Shown: piece by piece, positions 11,846 through 25,325 of the stretch
How positions within the stretch are numbered: the first letter of the stretch is position 1
Layout: every line of letters begins with the position of its first letter
From: Cristatella mucedo
Lineage: Eukaryota; Bryozoa; Phylactolaemata; Cristatellidae
Assembly (NCBI GenBank): GCA_009760855.2
Contig: WPIO01000028.1
Coordinates: forward strand, 3,925,501 to 3,989,500
DNA length: 64,000 nucleotides
Direction: 5' to 3'
The notes under the pieces: generated by a model
What the model was told of the DNA's origin: nothing
Seen by the model: the letters and a program-made list of their open reading frames with translations, nothing else
Databases searched by the model: none
Translations under genes and position numbers: made by a program

Positions 11846-14515
11846 GGCAGTAATGATAACCGATGTAACCTAGAGCACCAGCGATATCTCTTCCAAATAG
11901 TCTAACAACAGGAAACACTTTCTGGAGCAGTCGATTGGAATACAGCTGTTGCAGCCAGCCAACACTGACAGGCAAAACTTGGAACGTGAAGTCTCTGACG
12001 TCAAAGCTTTCTGTTCTTTGTTTTGTTGTGCTTCAAGAAGCGCTTGCACGCTAGTCTTGCATTTCATTACTTCCAACTGCTGGGTCACTAATTAAACTTA
12101 AGAAGCTATCCGAATCCAGCCAAATCACACGCAAATGCTAAAGATCCCATGCCTGCTACCAAGAGTGAGAGCTAGTTTATTACAAAGCAATTTGCAAACA
12201 GAGAATATTCGCGGTTAGCCAGCCAAGTTTGGAATGCAGGACCTTCCTGCTGGTTTTCCTATTACGTCATGTATACGCCCTTGTACTTTTGCCTGAGAGT
12301 CGTACCTTCTACCGACTTCATTGCGCTTCTGCTGTTGCTGGACCCTACCGTCGTGAGGATGTGGCCTGCCATTGCTTCGCGTAATCTGGCTGTTGGGTCC
12401 ACTCAAGTAATAACTTCAAACTTATTTGGTGGTGAATATAAAGAAAATATATTATATCCTACTTAAATTCTGTCTCCCACTGTCGAAGTCTTAGAAGTCG
12501 AGTCACCGAGCAGCCGAAGTGGTAATGCTTGAGTTCGTTTCGCTATCTTTCCTTTTTGACTTTGCTTAGGGTTACTCTCGAAAGCACAAAAAATTATTGG
12601 AGTGAAGATTGTTTTCATAAACTCAAGACGAATGACGACACTATGCAGTACAATTTGGTCCGTCGGTAATACGTTTTAGTTTATAAATGCTTGTGCCTCA
12701 GAAATCTTGAAATATGCCGTTACGTCCAGCAAACTTTGCTTCAGTGATGAGGCCAGTGAGTAACTTAAAATTAACCTATTTCGGATAAAAAAAATTCGTG
12801 CTTTGTGGTTAATATTAAATCGGGAAGAGCACTAAATGAATCATAACATCTATTTACTCTTTTTTTGTAAAAAAAAATGACCACTCAAAGGCGGTTTCTA
12901 AAATGACTACATGTTCTATTAGAATTTTGGCTATATTGCAAATCGCTCTCTCGAAGAGGCTCCATTACATAGTCCTCTATCCTGCTTTCTGTTTACTGTC
13001 GCATACTGACGAATGGCTATGACGTTCCAAGTCCAGTACATCTTGGTGAAAGCACTTGCCTTACTTCTCTGAGTAAGCTCCTGGAGTTATCCCTGAATTG
13101 ATCGAGATGAATATCAAGAACGTGGACTCGATGAGACATGTTGCGTTTGGGCACGGTTCTTTGTGAGGGCCTGAACGAGCTGCCTGAATGTCACTTTCAG
13201 CCACGTGAATGGCCCGTAAAACCCACGAGCCACTGCAACGAAACGGCTGCGTGCCCATTTATCCGTCCTGACCAGCTTCATTGCGAATTCGCTACAATCC
13301 ATGATTTTCTTAATCCGTGACCCGGTGTAACAGACTAGAGTATACCCCCAGCCGGAGTTGCCCGAGGTTAAAACAGGCTAGGCTACTTTATATAAATAGT
13401 TGAAAGCGATACACACATGAATATTTACGTGATGGCTCACAAATCCGCACCGGCGCCAACCCCGGCACCTCATTCTCTGCTCTCCCCCATTCTTATCCTA
13501 AAGCACTCATTAATCCGATATCTCACTTGCCTCGTCTTTTCTATAAATTGTATCTTATATAGCGTATAAATGCACCGAAAGCCGTAGGGCACCGTGCACG
13601 CAGTAGACAACTCTCCAGCACATCAACGTGCCTACGTCATTGTGACTCTGCGCTGTAACAGACGACGAAATCTGTACATACTGCATAATTCTGGGAGGAC
13701 CTCGATTTAATAAGGAATCTTGAAAACCCAGAATTCACTTTCCGGTCGTAAGGGTGGTCGCCTGTGTCGCCATGCTGGTGTGGGATTTTCCCGTATCAGC
13801 TTTATAAACCACAATTATTTTTTTTTAATTTGTCGTGCTTCAGCCCGTATTTGCCAACTTAATTTGAGTTGTAAGTAAGCCATTCGTCAGTATGCAGAAA
13901 GCAGATATTAAAGCCTCTTGAGGACCGCCATATTTCGGAGATCGGAGATCGGTCCTTCTGCTTAGCAGGACCGAGACTCCAGAACTCTCTTCCGCACTCT
14001 CTTCGTGCACGCGCCCTAGCCTGTAACGACGCCGCTATTGGCGCTGTTAAAGATGATAGTAAGTTTACGCGTTTTGACAGCAGCAGGCGTAGAATGGAGG
14101 TTAGCAGGAGGAAGAGCGAGGGGTATAGACTGGTGTAAGGAGCAGCTAAGTGAGTACGGCTTCTGGCTGTCTGCTGTTATGAACTCGGTGTTGATCATTA
14201 CGATTAATACGATTGCTATGTCGCAGAACCTCCTTACGCGATACATTCTTGATTCCCTCAATTTCAACTTGAATGAGGAAGCGCCACTTGCCTACAAAGC
14301 TAGACGACCTTCCATGTCACGCTCCTTCTTAAACGACTTGACAGATCACCTATTGAAAAGCGGAACCGAAAGTTCTGACACTTACATTCAAGGCCAGCAA
14401 TATCATAGCGCCCTTTGATCTATCTCAGCTATTTATTTACTTTGCGAGTGCTCGTATGCTAAGATCATCAGATTCTTCTACCCTGGCTGTCTCACTTTTT
14501 AAACTGAACAGCTTT
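11846..14515. other. Intergenic, nothing recognised
   Basis: No gene supported. A 126-codon open frame at 14,038-14,418 (+) has one hydrophobic stretch but no family resemblance and no partner exons that I can see. AT-rich and CT-rich simple stretches occur around 12.75-12.95 and 13.8 kb. Confidence 0.45.
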
Positions 14516-14697
14516 TCCACTAACCGCACTTGCATGCTGACCCTGTGCATGTCACCGCTAACCATGTTATTCATGTTGTTTATCAAGCATGATCCCACTC
14601 ACCATTCGATTGTGTTTGCTTTGCAGCAAATGTAAAGTGCCTAGAAAGAGATTGAGTTTTCCGAGGGCGCTTTATCAAGTGTATTATTATTATTATT
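14516..14697 (+). mobile_element. L2/CR1-like LINE 3' UTR fragment
   Basis: Carries the conserved LINE ending in forward orientation: the gcatgctgaccctgtgcatg block, caaatgtaaagtgcctagaaagagattgag, the gagggcgctttatcaagtg block and a terminal (ATT)n. No coding part is left. Confidence 0.85.
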
Positions 14698-17600
14698 GAG
14701 TTTACTGTAGGCGATCGTTACTTTTGCTCATAAGTACGTAGAGTGTGGAATTTCCTTCAGCATTCTCTTTGTGCAGGTGCTCTAGCTCCTATGCTTTTTA
14801 GATATCGGCGAAAGCACCTTGTCGGATATCAGCAGAAATTTTTTGCGAATGTTCTCTGTTTGAATGATTTAAACAATCAACAATAATACAAGAGTTAGTT
14901 ACACTTAAAAAAATCCTGCTTTGCGTCATCGTTCAGACGGAGTTTATTCCGGCCCGGAGGGATATGGTTTGGCCTAGCCTATTTTACACCCCGGGTATAA
15001 AGTGGCCTAGGCCGTTTTAACTCTTGGGTATAACAATAATAACAAGAATACATTTGCTATAGCACCCTCAGGCAAGCCAATCTCCTTCTGGGCTCTTTTC
15101 ATTTGGGGGGTATACTCTTGCCTGTAACGCCGATCTCATTAGAAAAGGTGGAGGTCTGGTAACTCAGAGCAGTTTAGTAGTGTGGCGATGGATAAAGGAA
15201 TATGTTGATATATGACAGGAGACCTGCTCTCGGCAGTTCGACGTTTGGAAGAGCCACAATCTAGATTCTAGAAGTAGCAGTTGCCAGTATGGTTAGTCGG
15301 TTCTCACCAAATTCTCAGAATAGCAAAGGTAACGGCTTTCTTTTCTACTCTGCACCATCCTGTAAATATAATTATACAAATTAAAAGTTATGCTTCTTAT
15401 GTTACTAAATATTGTGCGAGAAACTCCGTCCAACGAGTAGCAATTGTTGACCTTAACTTGCAGTTCTCTTGCAGCTTCCGCACATGAAATGAGGTGCTCA
15501 GAGTTTGTCTTTAACCTTGGCAAGTATGCTGATGTGTTTTTTAAGTCTGGCACGGCTTTGCTGACGTTTTACGAAATAAGTTTGCTCTCCTATTGTGTTT
15601 TATTGTCCACGCGTAGCGAAATGCATCAGCTGGGTGCCAGCATTCTCTTGATGCCCTTTCAAACAGAATGGCCATTCATTATTCTCCTACTTTGCAATAG
15701 CTTAAACTATAAGATTTGTGAACGATTTTGTGCGCCTTGATTAAAATCATAATTTAGGGGAAAATAATTTAATGAATTTAGTAATGATTTAATAAAAAGC
15801 ACGACGCATGAACTTTTTCCTCAACCTTATAAAAATTTCAATGAGGGTACCTCTAATGATAGATTTATATGGGTACTACTCAGTAGTATCATGTTCGCCT
15901 AGCTCTACTCTATCCGCCTAATCACTACTTCTGGCAGCAGAACTGCGCCCGCTGTTTATGTGAACCTGATGTCCGCATCGTGCCTAGAAGCTAAACCAGA
16001 GAATTGCAAAATGTGTCCTGATCGCAGATGCAAAGTTGTTGAAGAACAACGACTACCATATTTTCTGTTTATTTAAGGCATGGAAGATTAGGTACCCACA
16101 TTGTAAGCACAGATACAAATTAAATTACGGCATATAGTGGGTCTTTGTGCTTCGTCCTTCGTCTCCATGTACCTACTTACACTGTGCCTGCTGCGTGCAG
16201 ATGTTAACGCTAATCATTAGGTAATGCTTTCTATAATACATCTATATAGTGCATAGAAAGCGGCCCAGTTCTTCGACGGTGCTATAAATATTTATTATTA
16301 ATTTTAAATGAAGTACCTAGTTACCTAGTGCGAGCTGCAGCGCCGGTTGTTTTACTTCGATTCTGAGGTGAGGACCCTACAAGCTCACGCACTCAGATCT
16401 GATTTCTAAGGACTCAGCAGACCTGCATATTTCCTTTGAATCGAATCTGATTTTGTGACTGGCTATCTTTATGAGCTTCGTAGGTCCTGTAGCGACTGTT
16501 ACGCATGAGTGTATATCTCAGACTGGCGTTGTCGCGCCTCACTGTCGCAGAGCCGGTTCTGGGACTGGGCCCGCAATCCTAGCTAGCCAATCAGTAAGCA
16601 GCGTTCCTGCTGTTATAGGCGCGAGCCAAAACGCTAGCCATTCGGAGCGCAACGTTTCTGAGTTGCCGTCGGGAAACAGTTCTGAGAAAGTTAACAAGTT
16701 GATAATTACTCGCTGCTGAGTACGGTTTCGTACGAGGGCTCCAAGTCATTTGCTATTCAGCAAGGCGCGTACACTCACTCGCAAAACAGTCATATTGACC
16801 CGCTAAATACAATAGCTCCGCAAATCTATTCGTTTATATTTCGCTATAATCCTGTGTCGCTCGCTTCTCCGAGTCACAGTTTGAGTCGTCTTGGAGAGCA
16901 AGATACAGAGTGAGATATAATACCCACTAGAAGGGCTTTCCCTAGATTAATCAGACCGAATCGAATTTCTAACGCCAGAAGCGTACAAGGCAAGAGCGTA
17001 GACCTAGGTCACACTCTGTATGCAGCGAGTGAGGAGGACGCGAGTGCTCGCGTGCATCGTGAGGATGCAATTGAAACAGAGCTACACGACTAACTGTCAT
17101 CCTCTGAGATCCGTTGCAAATAAGCTTCTCGAAGCTCAGATAGCAATTGCGTATCACCAAACAACATGTCAACAACATGTTTTGAGAGTTTCAACCGTCT
17201 TCCGTGGATTTTGCTTACCCGTTCGTGAAAGACTGATTGCTAAGGTCAGTCCGGCTATTGTTTCACTCGCAGGTACCACAATCCTCTGGCAGAGACATGA
17301 AGTACTGGCAATTCATTTTTGTTTGGAATGCGCTTGCCAAAAGACGTAAAATGTGGTTGAATTATTCTGAACCCGGTGCGGCTTAATAGGCAAGGATTGA
17401 GTTTTTCAATCGTAGTTTATTACTATTCGGCAGACAGCACAAACAAATTACACAATCAGCCGCCTCAGCAGCCGTCGACCGACGTAAGACTTCAGTAGAT
17501 GTAGTCATTAATTAAAGCAGTAACATCTACGCAGTGAAGGGCGAACGACTTATCGTGGGAAACTTTCCGTCTGGCCTCGGGTCCCACAAATTACTGCGAT

Positions 17601-17765
17601 ACGGCTGCCATTTCCACGATAAGTGTAACGAAACTGCGGATTTGTTTCTACATTATGGAGAATGGCATTCCTGGTTTAACCCCAAAATTTCGTGCTATTG
17701 CGCACGCACGTTCTCATAAAATAATCTCACGGCACTCCACAGCGAGGTCCTTTGCAGTTCGCAAC
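14698..17765. other. Intergenic, nothing recognised
   Basis: Short unsupported open frames only (for example 15,444-15,740, 16,471-16,719 and 17,020-17,349). About 15,020-15,100 has a LINE-tail-like phrase (tagcaccctcaggcaagccaatctccttctgggc) followed by degraded sequence. Nothing else is recognised. Confidence 0.45.
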
Positions 17766-17912
17766 TGGATCTTAGCTCTGGGGTAAGGCGCTCGCTCTTC
17801 ACCCAATTCGTGGGTTCGAGCCCTGAAGAGAGGATTCTTACTTGGGGGCTGAAAATAGTGATGCTAGCCTGTAAGGCCCTGACCCTACATAAATTAGGCT
17901 ATTAAATCAGCT
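17766..17912 (+). mobile_element. tRNA-derived SINE, family 1
   Basis: tRNA-like head with A-box-like tctggggtaaggcg and B box GGGTTCGAGCC, a middle with tagcctgtaaggccc, and the family 3' end ggctattaaatcagcta. Diverged from the consensus by eye. Confidence 0.7.
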
Positions 17913-18214
17913 AACCTTAAATAGCTTTTAAAAATATTTTTCTTATTAAAAAGAGTTTCGCTAAGCAGGCCGCCACTGTTGTGCTACCATTGAAGAGTAG
18001 AGTGTCATGAAATTACCTTAACCAGAGATCTCAAAGCAGCGAATTGCATCCCGAGATTCTGCACCCAGGGATGCGATTACGGTTTCTAGGGTGGTTAGTG
18101 TGGGGAAGGACCAAGTCTTTAGTTCCTATGCTCTTGAAGGCTGCAACTCACTATCCACGCACATCACAGCGTTCCTGTCAAGGCGATATTTAAAAAAAAT
18201 AAATAAAACAAAAA

Positions 18215-18360
18215 TACTAGCTGATTTAACAGCCCCCTTTTGTATAGCGACAGAAGAGCCATGACGGCTATCACCACCGCTTGCAGTGGCGATAAAGGGT
18301 CGCCCACCGCAGGAATCGAACCCACGACCTCGGGGCCGAAGTCGTGAAAAGCCTTACCTA
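18215..18360 (-). mobile_element. tRNA-derived SINE, family 1
   Basis: Minus-strand copy: B box GGTTCGATTCC (seen on + as ggaatcgaacc), the GC-rich middle hairpin region (ccgcttgcagtggcg on +) and the tail tatacaaaagggggctgttaa. One of the better-preserved members. Confidence 0.85.
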
Positions 18361-18484
18361 AAAAAGGAAGCTTAAAATGCACACGCTTTGTTACTGAATT
18401 TAGTGGGTTTTCGTGATTCGTCTTCCGTGCTCAGATGCACGTGCTCAGATTGTGCCCGCTACTTGCGGATGTTATCACCAATCA

Positions 18485-19165
18485 TTTGATAACAATAATA
18501 ATAATAATAATATTGCACTTGATAAAGCGCCCTCAGAGAACTTAATCTCTTTCTAGGCGCTTCACATTTGCTGCAAAGTGATATGCAATTGAATAGTAAG
18601 TAAAATCATGCTTAAAAAGCAAACAAAATGAATAATATGGTTAGGGTGACATGCACAGGGTCAGCATGCTCTCTATGCAGCAGCTGTAAAGTGCCTCGAA
18701 AGAGATTAAGTTCTCTGAGAGCGCTATGCGAACATATGATAATAATAATAGTAGTAATATTAGTAATACACTTGATAAAGCGCCCTCAGAGAACTTAATC
18801 TCTTTCTATACGCTTTACAACTGCTGCAAAGGAAACCCGATATGATGGTGAGCGGTATCGTGCTTGATAAATAACATGAATAACATGATTAGGGGTGACC
18901 ATGCAAGTGTCGTCAGTGGCAGTATGCACAGTGTCAGCACGCATAAGCACATAAAGGACGAATCACGGGAACCCACTAAATGCTTTCATAAATAGGTGCA
19001 TTAAAATTTTTTTTTAATGTGTTCAAGCCAGGGGATGTCTTGATGCAAGTCGGGAGTGAGTTCCAGGCTTTGGGAACATACTAACTAAATGCATGGTCTC
19101 CAATGGATTTGAGGTTTGTACGAAATATAGGTAAACAGTTAGATTCCGCTGGAACGAACAATGAA
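18485..19165. mobile_element. Cluster of three L2/CR1-like LINE 3' ends
   Basis: Three nested or adjacent termini: minus at about 18,485-18,660, a short plus piece at about 18,670-18,745 and minus at about 18,755-19,165. Each has the conserved gcgccctcagagaacttaatctct ending (in one orientation or the other) next to an (ATT/AAT)n tract. The third also keeps the end of the coding region (FGDRAF-type C-terminus, degraded). Confidence 0.85.
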
Positions 19166-19334
19166 TTCGGTCAGCCATGTCAGCTATGTCGGGAGGCGAG
19201 AATGATTAGTTCCAAGTCAACCCACTGAGTGGTCAGGAACAGCGGCGACAGCAAGCGACTCGGCGTCTTCTTGCCTCTCCACCACAGCTGCAGCGAAATC
19301 CAACTCGATACTGCTCAGACAAGCAGTAACCTAT

Positions 19335-19424
19335 TAATCCAATACTGTGCGCTTATTAACCCAATACTGTGCGCTTATTAACCCAATACTGTGCGCTTAT
19401 TAACCCAATACTGTGCGCTGCATT
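19335..19424. repeat. 22-bp minisatellite, about 4 copies
   Basis: Four almost identical head-to-tail copies of a 22-bp unit (aacccaatactgtgcgcttatt). Not coding and not CRISPR-like, because there are no spacers. Confidence 0.95.
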
Positions 19425-19639
19425 AACAGCATCGTCAAAACCAGCACGTTTTCCGGTACGGTACAGTGCAAGGCTGCTCTTCGGGCGACGTAATCTTTTT
19501 CTTAAAGAGATCTTGAAAATAGTGGAATCGGGAGCAGACATTTCCTCGCCCCGAATTCCCCCGGAAATTTCCCCGGGACATTTCCCCCCTGGGGTAGGTC
19601 ATTTTCCCCTGGGGTAGGGTTTAGTGCTCGCAGGCCTAC

Positions 19640-20298
19640 CGGCATGTGCGATCGGGTGATTGCAGCTGGTGCAAAACTCCGCAGCTAGGCTTGTCTGTCG
19701 TGAGCGTCGCAGTTGCCACATTACTCCACTTCTCGCCGACCTGCACTGGCTACCAGTCAAGCAGCAGATCGACTTCAAGGTTTTGTCGCTCACTTTTAGG
19801 TCACTTCATTATTTGGCTCCAGCCTATCTCTCCGATATACTCCCCCATTAGGCCAAGCATCGTACCACCCGCTTTTCGGAATCCAACAGTCTTCAAATAC
19901 CCGTACAAACCTCAAATCCTTTGGAGACCGCCCATTTAGTTCGTATGCTCCCAAAGCCTGGAACTCCCTCCCCACCGGCGTCAGAACATCACCTGACCTG
20001 GCCACATTTAAAAAGAACTTAAAAACACCTATTTAGGACAGCATTTAGTGGGTCCCTGTGATTCGTCCTTTAAGTGCTTGCGCATGCTGACACTGTGCAT
20101 GCTGCCACTCACCACATTTGCATGCTGACCCTGTGCATGTCACCCCTAACCATGTTATTCATTTTGTTTGTTTATCAAGCATGATTTTACTCACCATTCA
20201 ATTGCATTTCTCTTTGCAGCAAATGTAAAGCGCCCAGAGATAGATTGAGTTCTCTGAGGGCGCTTTATCAAGTGCATTATTATTATTATTATTATTAG
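19640..20298 (+). mobile_element. L2/CR1-like LINE 3' fragment
   Basis: Forward copy covering the reverse transcriptase C-terminus (LADLHWLPVKQQIDFKVLSL at about 19,735-19,795, then frame-shifted AYLSDILP- and GDRAF-type blocks), the 3' UTR and the terminal (ATT)n at 20,280-20,298. Flanked by low-complexity gggacattttcccc-type sequence in inverted orientation (about 19,550-19,620 and 20,615-20,700). This suggests it landed in an older repeat. Confidence 0.88.
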
Positions 20299-20550
20299 TG
20301 TTTAGGGTTTTAGGGCTTAGGCTTTAAGAGTTTAGTGTTTTATTTGATCACGTATATATAAATATCTTGATTCTTCGTTATGCATTCATTAACATGGGGG
20401 GAAAGCAAAACATTAAATTATAGCTTTTGCGAGTAGACCTCTCAAATGGACTGTTGTGCAAGGCCAACCAGCGATTATGTCACACGGAATTAACAAAACG
20501 TCCAATTATATTTAGTTGATTGTACTTCAATAGAGCGTGAATTTCATTTG

Positions 20551-20553
<3 letters not shown>

Positions 20554-20585
<32 letters not shown>
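20554..20585. repeat. (AT)n microsatellite
   Basis: About 16 AT units in the second of two diverged direct copies of an approximately 60-bp block (20,341-20,403 and 20,547-20,617). Confidence 0.9.
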
Positions 20586-20587
<2 letters not shown>

Positions 20588-20699
20588 TTATTCTTAGTTA
20601 GACATTAATCGTCATTGGGAAAATGTCCTACCCCGGGGTGAATGCCGCGGGAAATGTCATAGGGTCCACCAGGGAGAAACGTCCAGGGGGAAGTGGAAC

Positions 20700-23600
20700 C
20701 ACTGAGTTTACTTGGTTACGGCGTGCAGAATATCGAGTGCCAGACCTCGAAGTTGGGCACAGACGGTAGACGCATTCTCTAGAGGAATCCTACCTAGACT
20801 ACTGTAAGCTCTCCGGCGCTTCCACGGTCTCATCTCTAGCGCATTTTGGGTAAAATGCCGTTTTTCAGCCATTTTATAGCAGCCGCTATTCTTGAGTGTG
20901 TGCGTATGAGCAGTCGCACACCCCAAAAAACCGTACCGGCAACATATCTGCTTATTAATAATTACAGGACGCTTTTAAGAAGGCAAGCGGCATAAAGCCA
21001 CCTAGGCGAGTGATTACTTACAGCGAATCCACTCATAGCATGCCCCTCCGGCCCATAGGATAAGTTGGCTTCACTAGATCTTTCTCTCTCTCTCACCAAG
21101 CATAAATACAGTGTATATGCATAGAAAAGACCACATTCTTGCAGTTTCAAAACAGTAGTCGCGCAGCCCTCGTGGCAAGCGAGGCCTAGGTACATGAAAG
21201 AGGGGTACAAAGCTTATAGCGCTAAGCATGGACACGTTCGCAGGCGCGTGATTTCTTACATGCTATGGCCGAACGATAAATAGATATTCATTAAAGCGTA
21301 TTTTAGCTGCATAGGTTTTCGTATACGATTTTTGCAAGAACTTCAATTTTCGGATGAGAATTCTGCAACGAAAAGGAAAAGCTAGTAGCGATTGGTGTCG
21401 GGAGGCGAGAATATAATTTTCGTGTGGTTTACAAGAAATATTTACAAAAGTCGTAGGTGTGCAGAGTAAGCCAGCCCAGTACAAATTGGTGTGCTCTGAA
21501 ACCAGGTTCATTATCGCGCCACCGTAATATTTAAATTTAAATTTCCGACCTAGCAGAAAAAGTTGCGCAGCCGTTGGAAGTGTCGAGTACCTAATAGGCG
21601 AGACGTGCTGTATACTCTTGATTTAAAAGCCTCATTTGTATGTCGGCAAAAAAACTTGAATGGTTAGCAATGCCGCTAACAGTTTGCAATAAAGAGTCAC
21701 CCACTACATAACTAGAACCCATAAGCTGGGTGGTGAAGAGCGAGCACCTTACCGCCTGAGATATCAGCGTCGAATTGCATTGCCGTTTACCTATGGCCAA
21801 TGACAAATTTAATTTTTTGTTAGCTGAAGAGAAGTTGAGGATTTTATACAAACCCGAAATCATACCCGTGATACGTAAATGTCAGAAATACCTGTACGTG
21901 TACTAAATCTTCGCGGCGGTTCCAGGGAGCGAAATTTTCAAGTCTGGTTCAATCAATTTGGCGTATAGCTAGCTAGTCGAGATGCACATTAATCCTTTAA
22001 TAACCTATTGCTCTACAATGCCTTCTAAAACGGAGAACTGACTTGCTCATGCAATCCAAAAGGCCGCTTTTTGCACAGTAGAGAAAATTTAATTATTTGA
22101 TGGCGTATCTCTGACAAGCACTCACAAAGTCCCTTTCCTAGCCACCATATATCACTCTATATACCTGCACGGTGCACATTGTACGCCGATCCGCTCCGAG
22201 TGTTGGTAGTGTAAGTGACAGACTGGCACATTGGTATCATGCAAATAGCAAAGAGGCGAGGCTGCTTCACTACTCCAGTCGAGGGCTCACGTCCGTCGGC
22301 AACAAATTCTTTGTTGCCCGTTGCTGCTGTGGCCCATCTGGCGCCACGTAAACGCCGCACTGTACATGCCAAGCTAGTCTAGCTAGTGCTTTTCCTAAAC
22401 GTAACAATTGATCTTCAAAAGGAGCTAGCTCAGGTTGAAATCGAGTAGCTAGCGAGGTGAATTAAAAAAAATCGAGCCATGCATTTTTGCAGTTCTGCGA
22501 AGGCGGCAGGAGTCAGCAATAGAGAGGCGTGACCTTGGTGCTTGAGATGAATGAAGAACGCCGCCGGAACAGAACCCTGTCAGTATATTTCAGCAGAAGA
22601 AGAAGCGCACAAACAAGGCAGCAAATCTCCCGCTTAATTGACAAGCGGTAACGTCGACCATCTAAGGAGTGCTTACTTAGGTAAAGTCTCTTTGCTAGTT
22701 CGGTTCGGTCTTTTCGTCGGTGTTTGATACTGTTGAACTCCAAGCCTCTCCCGATAAGTCTTTCTCGAGTGGTCATCATCTCGTCTTGACACCAGTGGGA
22801 CTCCAATGTAATGTTTTAAACCGTATCTCAGTTCTAGACTCCAGAGAATCGAGGTCAACTGGCAGCCTGTCATCTGAGGACTCTTACAAGTACGAGTTAC
22901 CAAGAGATCTCGGACTTTTATCTACAAGGTTAAGCAAAGTATACTTTTCTTCTACGAACAGCAACTAACGTAGCAAAGTCGAGACAATCCTCCACACCTA
23001 CCGTATGCAGCTGCTTTCCTTTATCATCCTTTGTTTGAGAGAGTTCCTTGCTACGTCCACCATAAACGGGCCAACTATTTCCGTGAGCCATGAACCAGTT
23101 TCCAGTGTCACATAAAGGCAGCAGGACTCAGACGTCATAGTGCCCTGCACGGGGATTTAAGGACGAACATTTTCGGAAGGCATCGCAAATCCGCACTGCT
23201 TGAACGCACTTTGCCGCTTGCTGTAAGTAATTGTACCGACCTCAACACTTCCCCTTGCCGATTTCATGGCTAACCTCACTTGTGGTTTGTTTTCTGTTAA
23301 GATTTTGCACCTGAACTTGATGTTGCGTGCTCTTGCTGCTTCTGCTATTGTAATTAGCACAGCAGCCTCGACCACTAATGTATGCCCCCCTGCAGCAGGT
23401 GGTTGGGCAATTGACGCGGTGTAGCGTCCGGCCTTTGATGTAAAGACGTTTCCCGACACAGATGCACTCCCCCCCCATCTGCGGTGAGTCAGCCAGCTCG
23501 TTTATGCACTCGTTGAGGGAATACAGATTGAGTCTTGTTGACCGCTCACGTTCACGCTGTGTCTCCGTGAGACTCCACAAGATCAGCCGCCGCCGGAGCC

Positions 23601-23724
23601 ACTGTTATACAACAATGATCAGCAGCCTCATGTATAAAGCGAGAGAAGCGCCCCAGTGGCCATCATTCCGCTTGCAGAGGGCATTACAAGATTGCCTGCC
23701 AAACCTACGACCGGGGCTTTGAAG
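20700..23724. other. Intergenic, mostly unrecognised; one degraded SINE
   Basis: A degraded minus-strand family-1 SINE lies at about 21,640-21,775 (agcgagcaccttaccgcctgagatatc end on +). The remaining 3 kb has only short open frames without family resemblance. Confidence 0.45.
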
Positions 23725-24262
23725 TGTGATAATACACTTGATAAAGCGCCCTCAGAGAACTTAATCTCTTTCTAGGCGCTTTACATTTGCTGCAAAGGGA
23801 AATGCAATTGAACGGTAAGTAAAATCATGCTTGAAAAACAAACAAAATGAATAATATGGTTAGGGATGACTTGCACAGGGTCAGCATGCAAATGTGGTTA
23901 GTGGCAGCATGCACAGTGTCAGCACGCATAAGCACATCAAGGACGAATCACAGGGACCCACTGAATGCTGTCCTAAATAGGTGTTTTTAAGTTCCTTTTA
24001 AATGTGGTCAGGTCAGGGGATGTTCTGACGCAGGTCGGGAGGGAGTTCCAGACTTTGGGAGCATACGAACTAAATGCACGGTCTCCAAAGGATTTAAGGT
24101 TTGTATGAGGTATTTGTAGACTGTTGGATTCCGAAAAGCGGGTGGTACGATGCTTGGCCTGATGGGGTAGTATATCTGACAGATAGGCTGGAGCCATAGA
24201 GTGAAGGGACCTAAAAGTGAGCGACAAAACCTTGAAGTCAATCCGTTGCTTGACTGGTGAGC
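23725..24262 (-). mobile_element. L2/CR1-like LINE 3' fragment, best preserved C-terminus
   Basis: The minus strand encodes an uninterrupted reverse transcriptase C-terminus (KQRIDFKVLSLTFRSLHSMA, then YLSDILPHQAKHRTTRFSES, GDRAFSSYAPKVWNSLPT and a stop at 23,973). The 3' UTR and conserved terminal block follow at 23,735-23,775. It gives the clearest view of the LINE family found throughout this window. Confidence 0.9.
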
Positions 24263-24439
24263 TCCTTACTCCTGGGCTGAGACCCTGGGGCTGCAGCATG
24301 TACTGCTGAGATTCGCACTTTGATATTCTCAAATTGAGTGCCGCGAAAGTAAACTTACTAGTTATGAAAAAACCGAGTGTTACTTGGAAATTGGAAAACT
24401 TAATATTAAAGAAATGAGCTTGGTAGCTTCTTTTCCATA

Positions 24440-25325
24440 GCACCTGCATGCAACTGGGGGGTTACGGGAACCAAGTGTTATTTGGAAATTGGGAAACACT
24501 CAAAATGAGCTCGGCCAGTCTATCTCCTGTAGGATCTGCACGCAATCTCGGTGTCTTGCTTCAAAATGACTTTTCACTAGACGGCGACATCAGTTCCACC
24601 GACAGTTCCGCCCACTTTCATTTACGTATCCTTGCAAAAATCTAGATCGGCATTGACTAGGGTACCACAACCACATCCAAAGTGGTCCATACATCTGTGA
24701 TAAGATCTGGTTAAGCGTGTGTAGCTCACTTCTCAAAGGTCCTCCAGCCTGTTTAGTAAGGCACTAAGTAAGGCACCAAGTAAGATGCGAATAGCTGGTA
24801 CAAAACTCTGCTTCTATGCTTGTTAGTCGTGAGTGCCTCCATTGCCACATTACACCACTCCTCATGGACCTGAACCGGCTTCCAATCGTGCAGCTTATCG
24901 ATTTCAAGGTTTTGTCATTCGCTTTTAGGTCCCTTTATTCTCTGGCTCCAGCCGACCTATCCGAACTACTTCCTAAGGAGGCTAGGTGTAGTACAGCCCG
25001 CACTTTGACTCAAGTCATTTAGCTGTGCCTCGGTGCGATCTCAATTTCCTTTGGAGACTTTTAGTGCCTTTAGTCCACATGCTCCCGAAGAAACCAAGAA
25101 CTCACAACCGACGTAACGACATTTCCTGACTCGACGACATTTAAATAGATGCTAAAGTACATCTGTTGCTCACAGCATTCGCTGGGTCCTTGTGAATTGT
25201 CTCTTGAGTGCTAATGCGTGCTACAAATTATCGCTAACATGTTATTGACACGCTTTCTTCACAGCGTGAGTAAAAAGTTTAGAAGGAGATTGAACTGTCT
25301 GAGGGTGCTATATAACAAATATTAA
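24440..25325 (+). mobile_element. L2/CR1-like LINE 3' fragment
   Basis: Forward copy, older. About 24,470-24,640 encodes a motif near the end of the reverse transcriptase domain (VGSARNLGVLLQNDFSLDGD). About 24,800-24,990 encodes a degraded C-terminus (DLNRLPIVQLIDFKVLSFAF). The LINE 3' end with ATTATTA follows near 25,300-25,340. A tiny duplicate of the leading phrase (gtgttacttggaaattgg) sits just upstream at about 24,380. Confidence 0.75.

Noticed and set aside
14038-14418. 126-codon ORF with one hydrophobic segment
   Set aside because: No recognisable homology, no exon partners; about the size expected by chance in this much sequence.
19335-19424. CRISPR-like array
   Set aside because: Units are head to tail without spacers, in animal DNA: a minisatellite. 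The 36-bp repeats in the protease gene are coding and likewise lack spacers.
20297-20340. Telomere-like TTTAGGG stretch
   Set aside because: Only a few irregular units; more likely the low-complexity edge of the LINE insertion.
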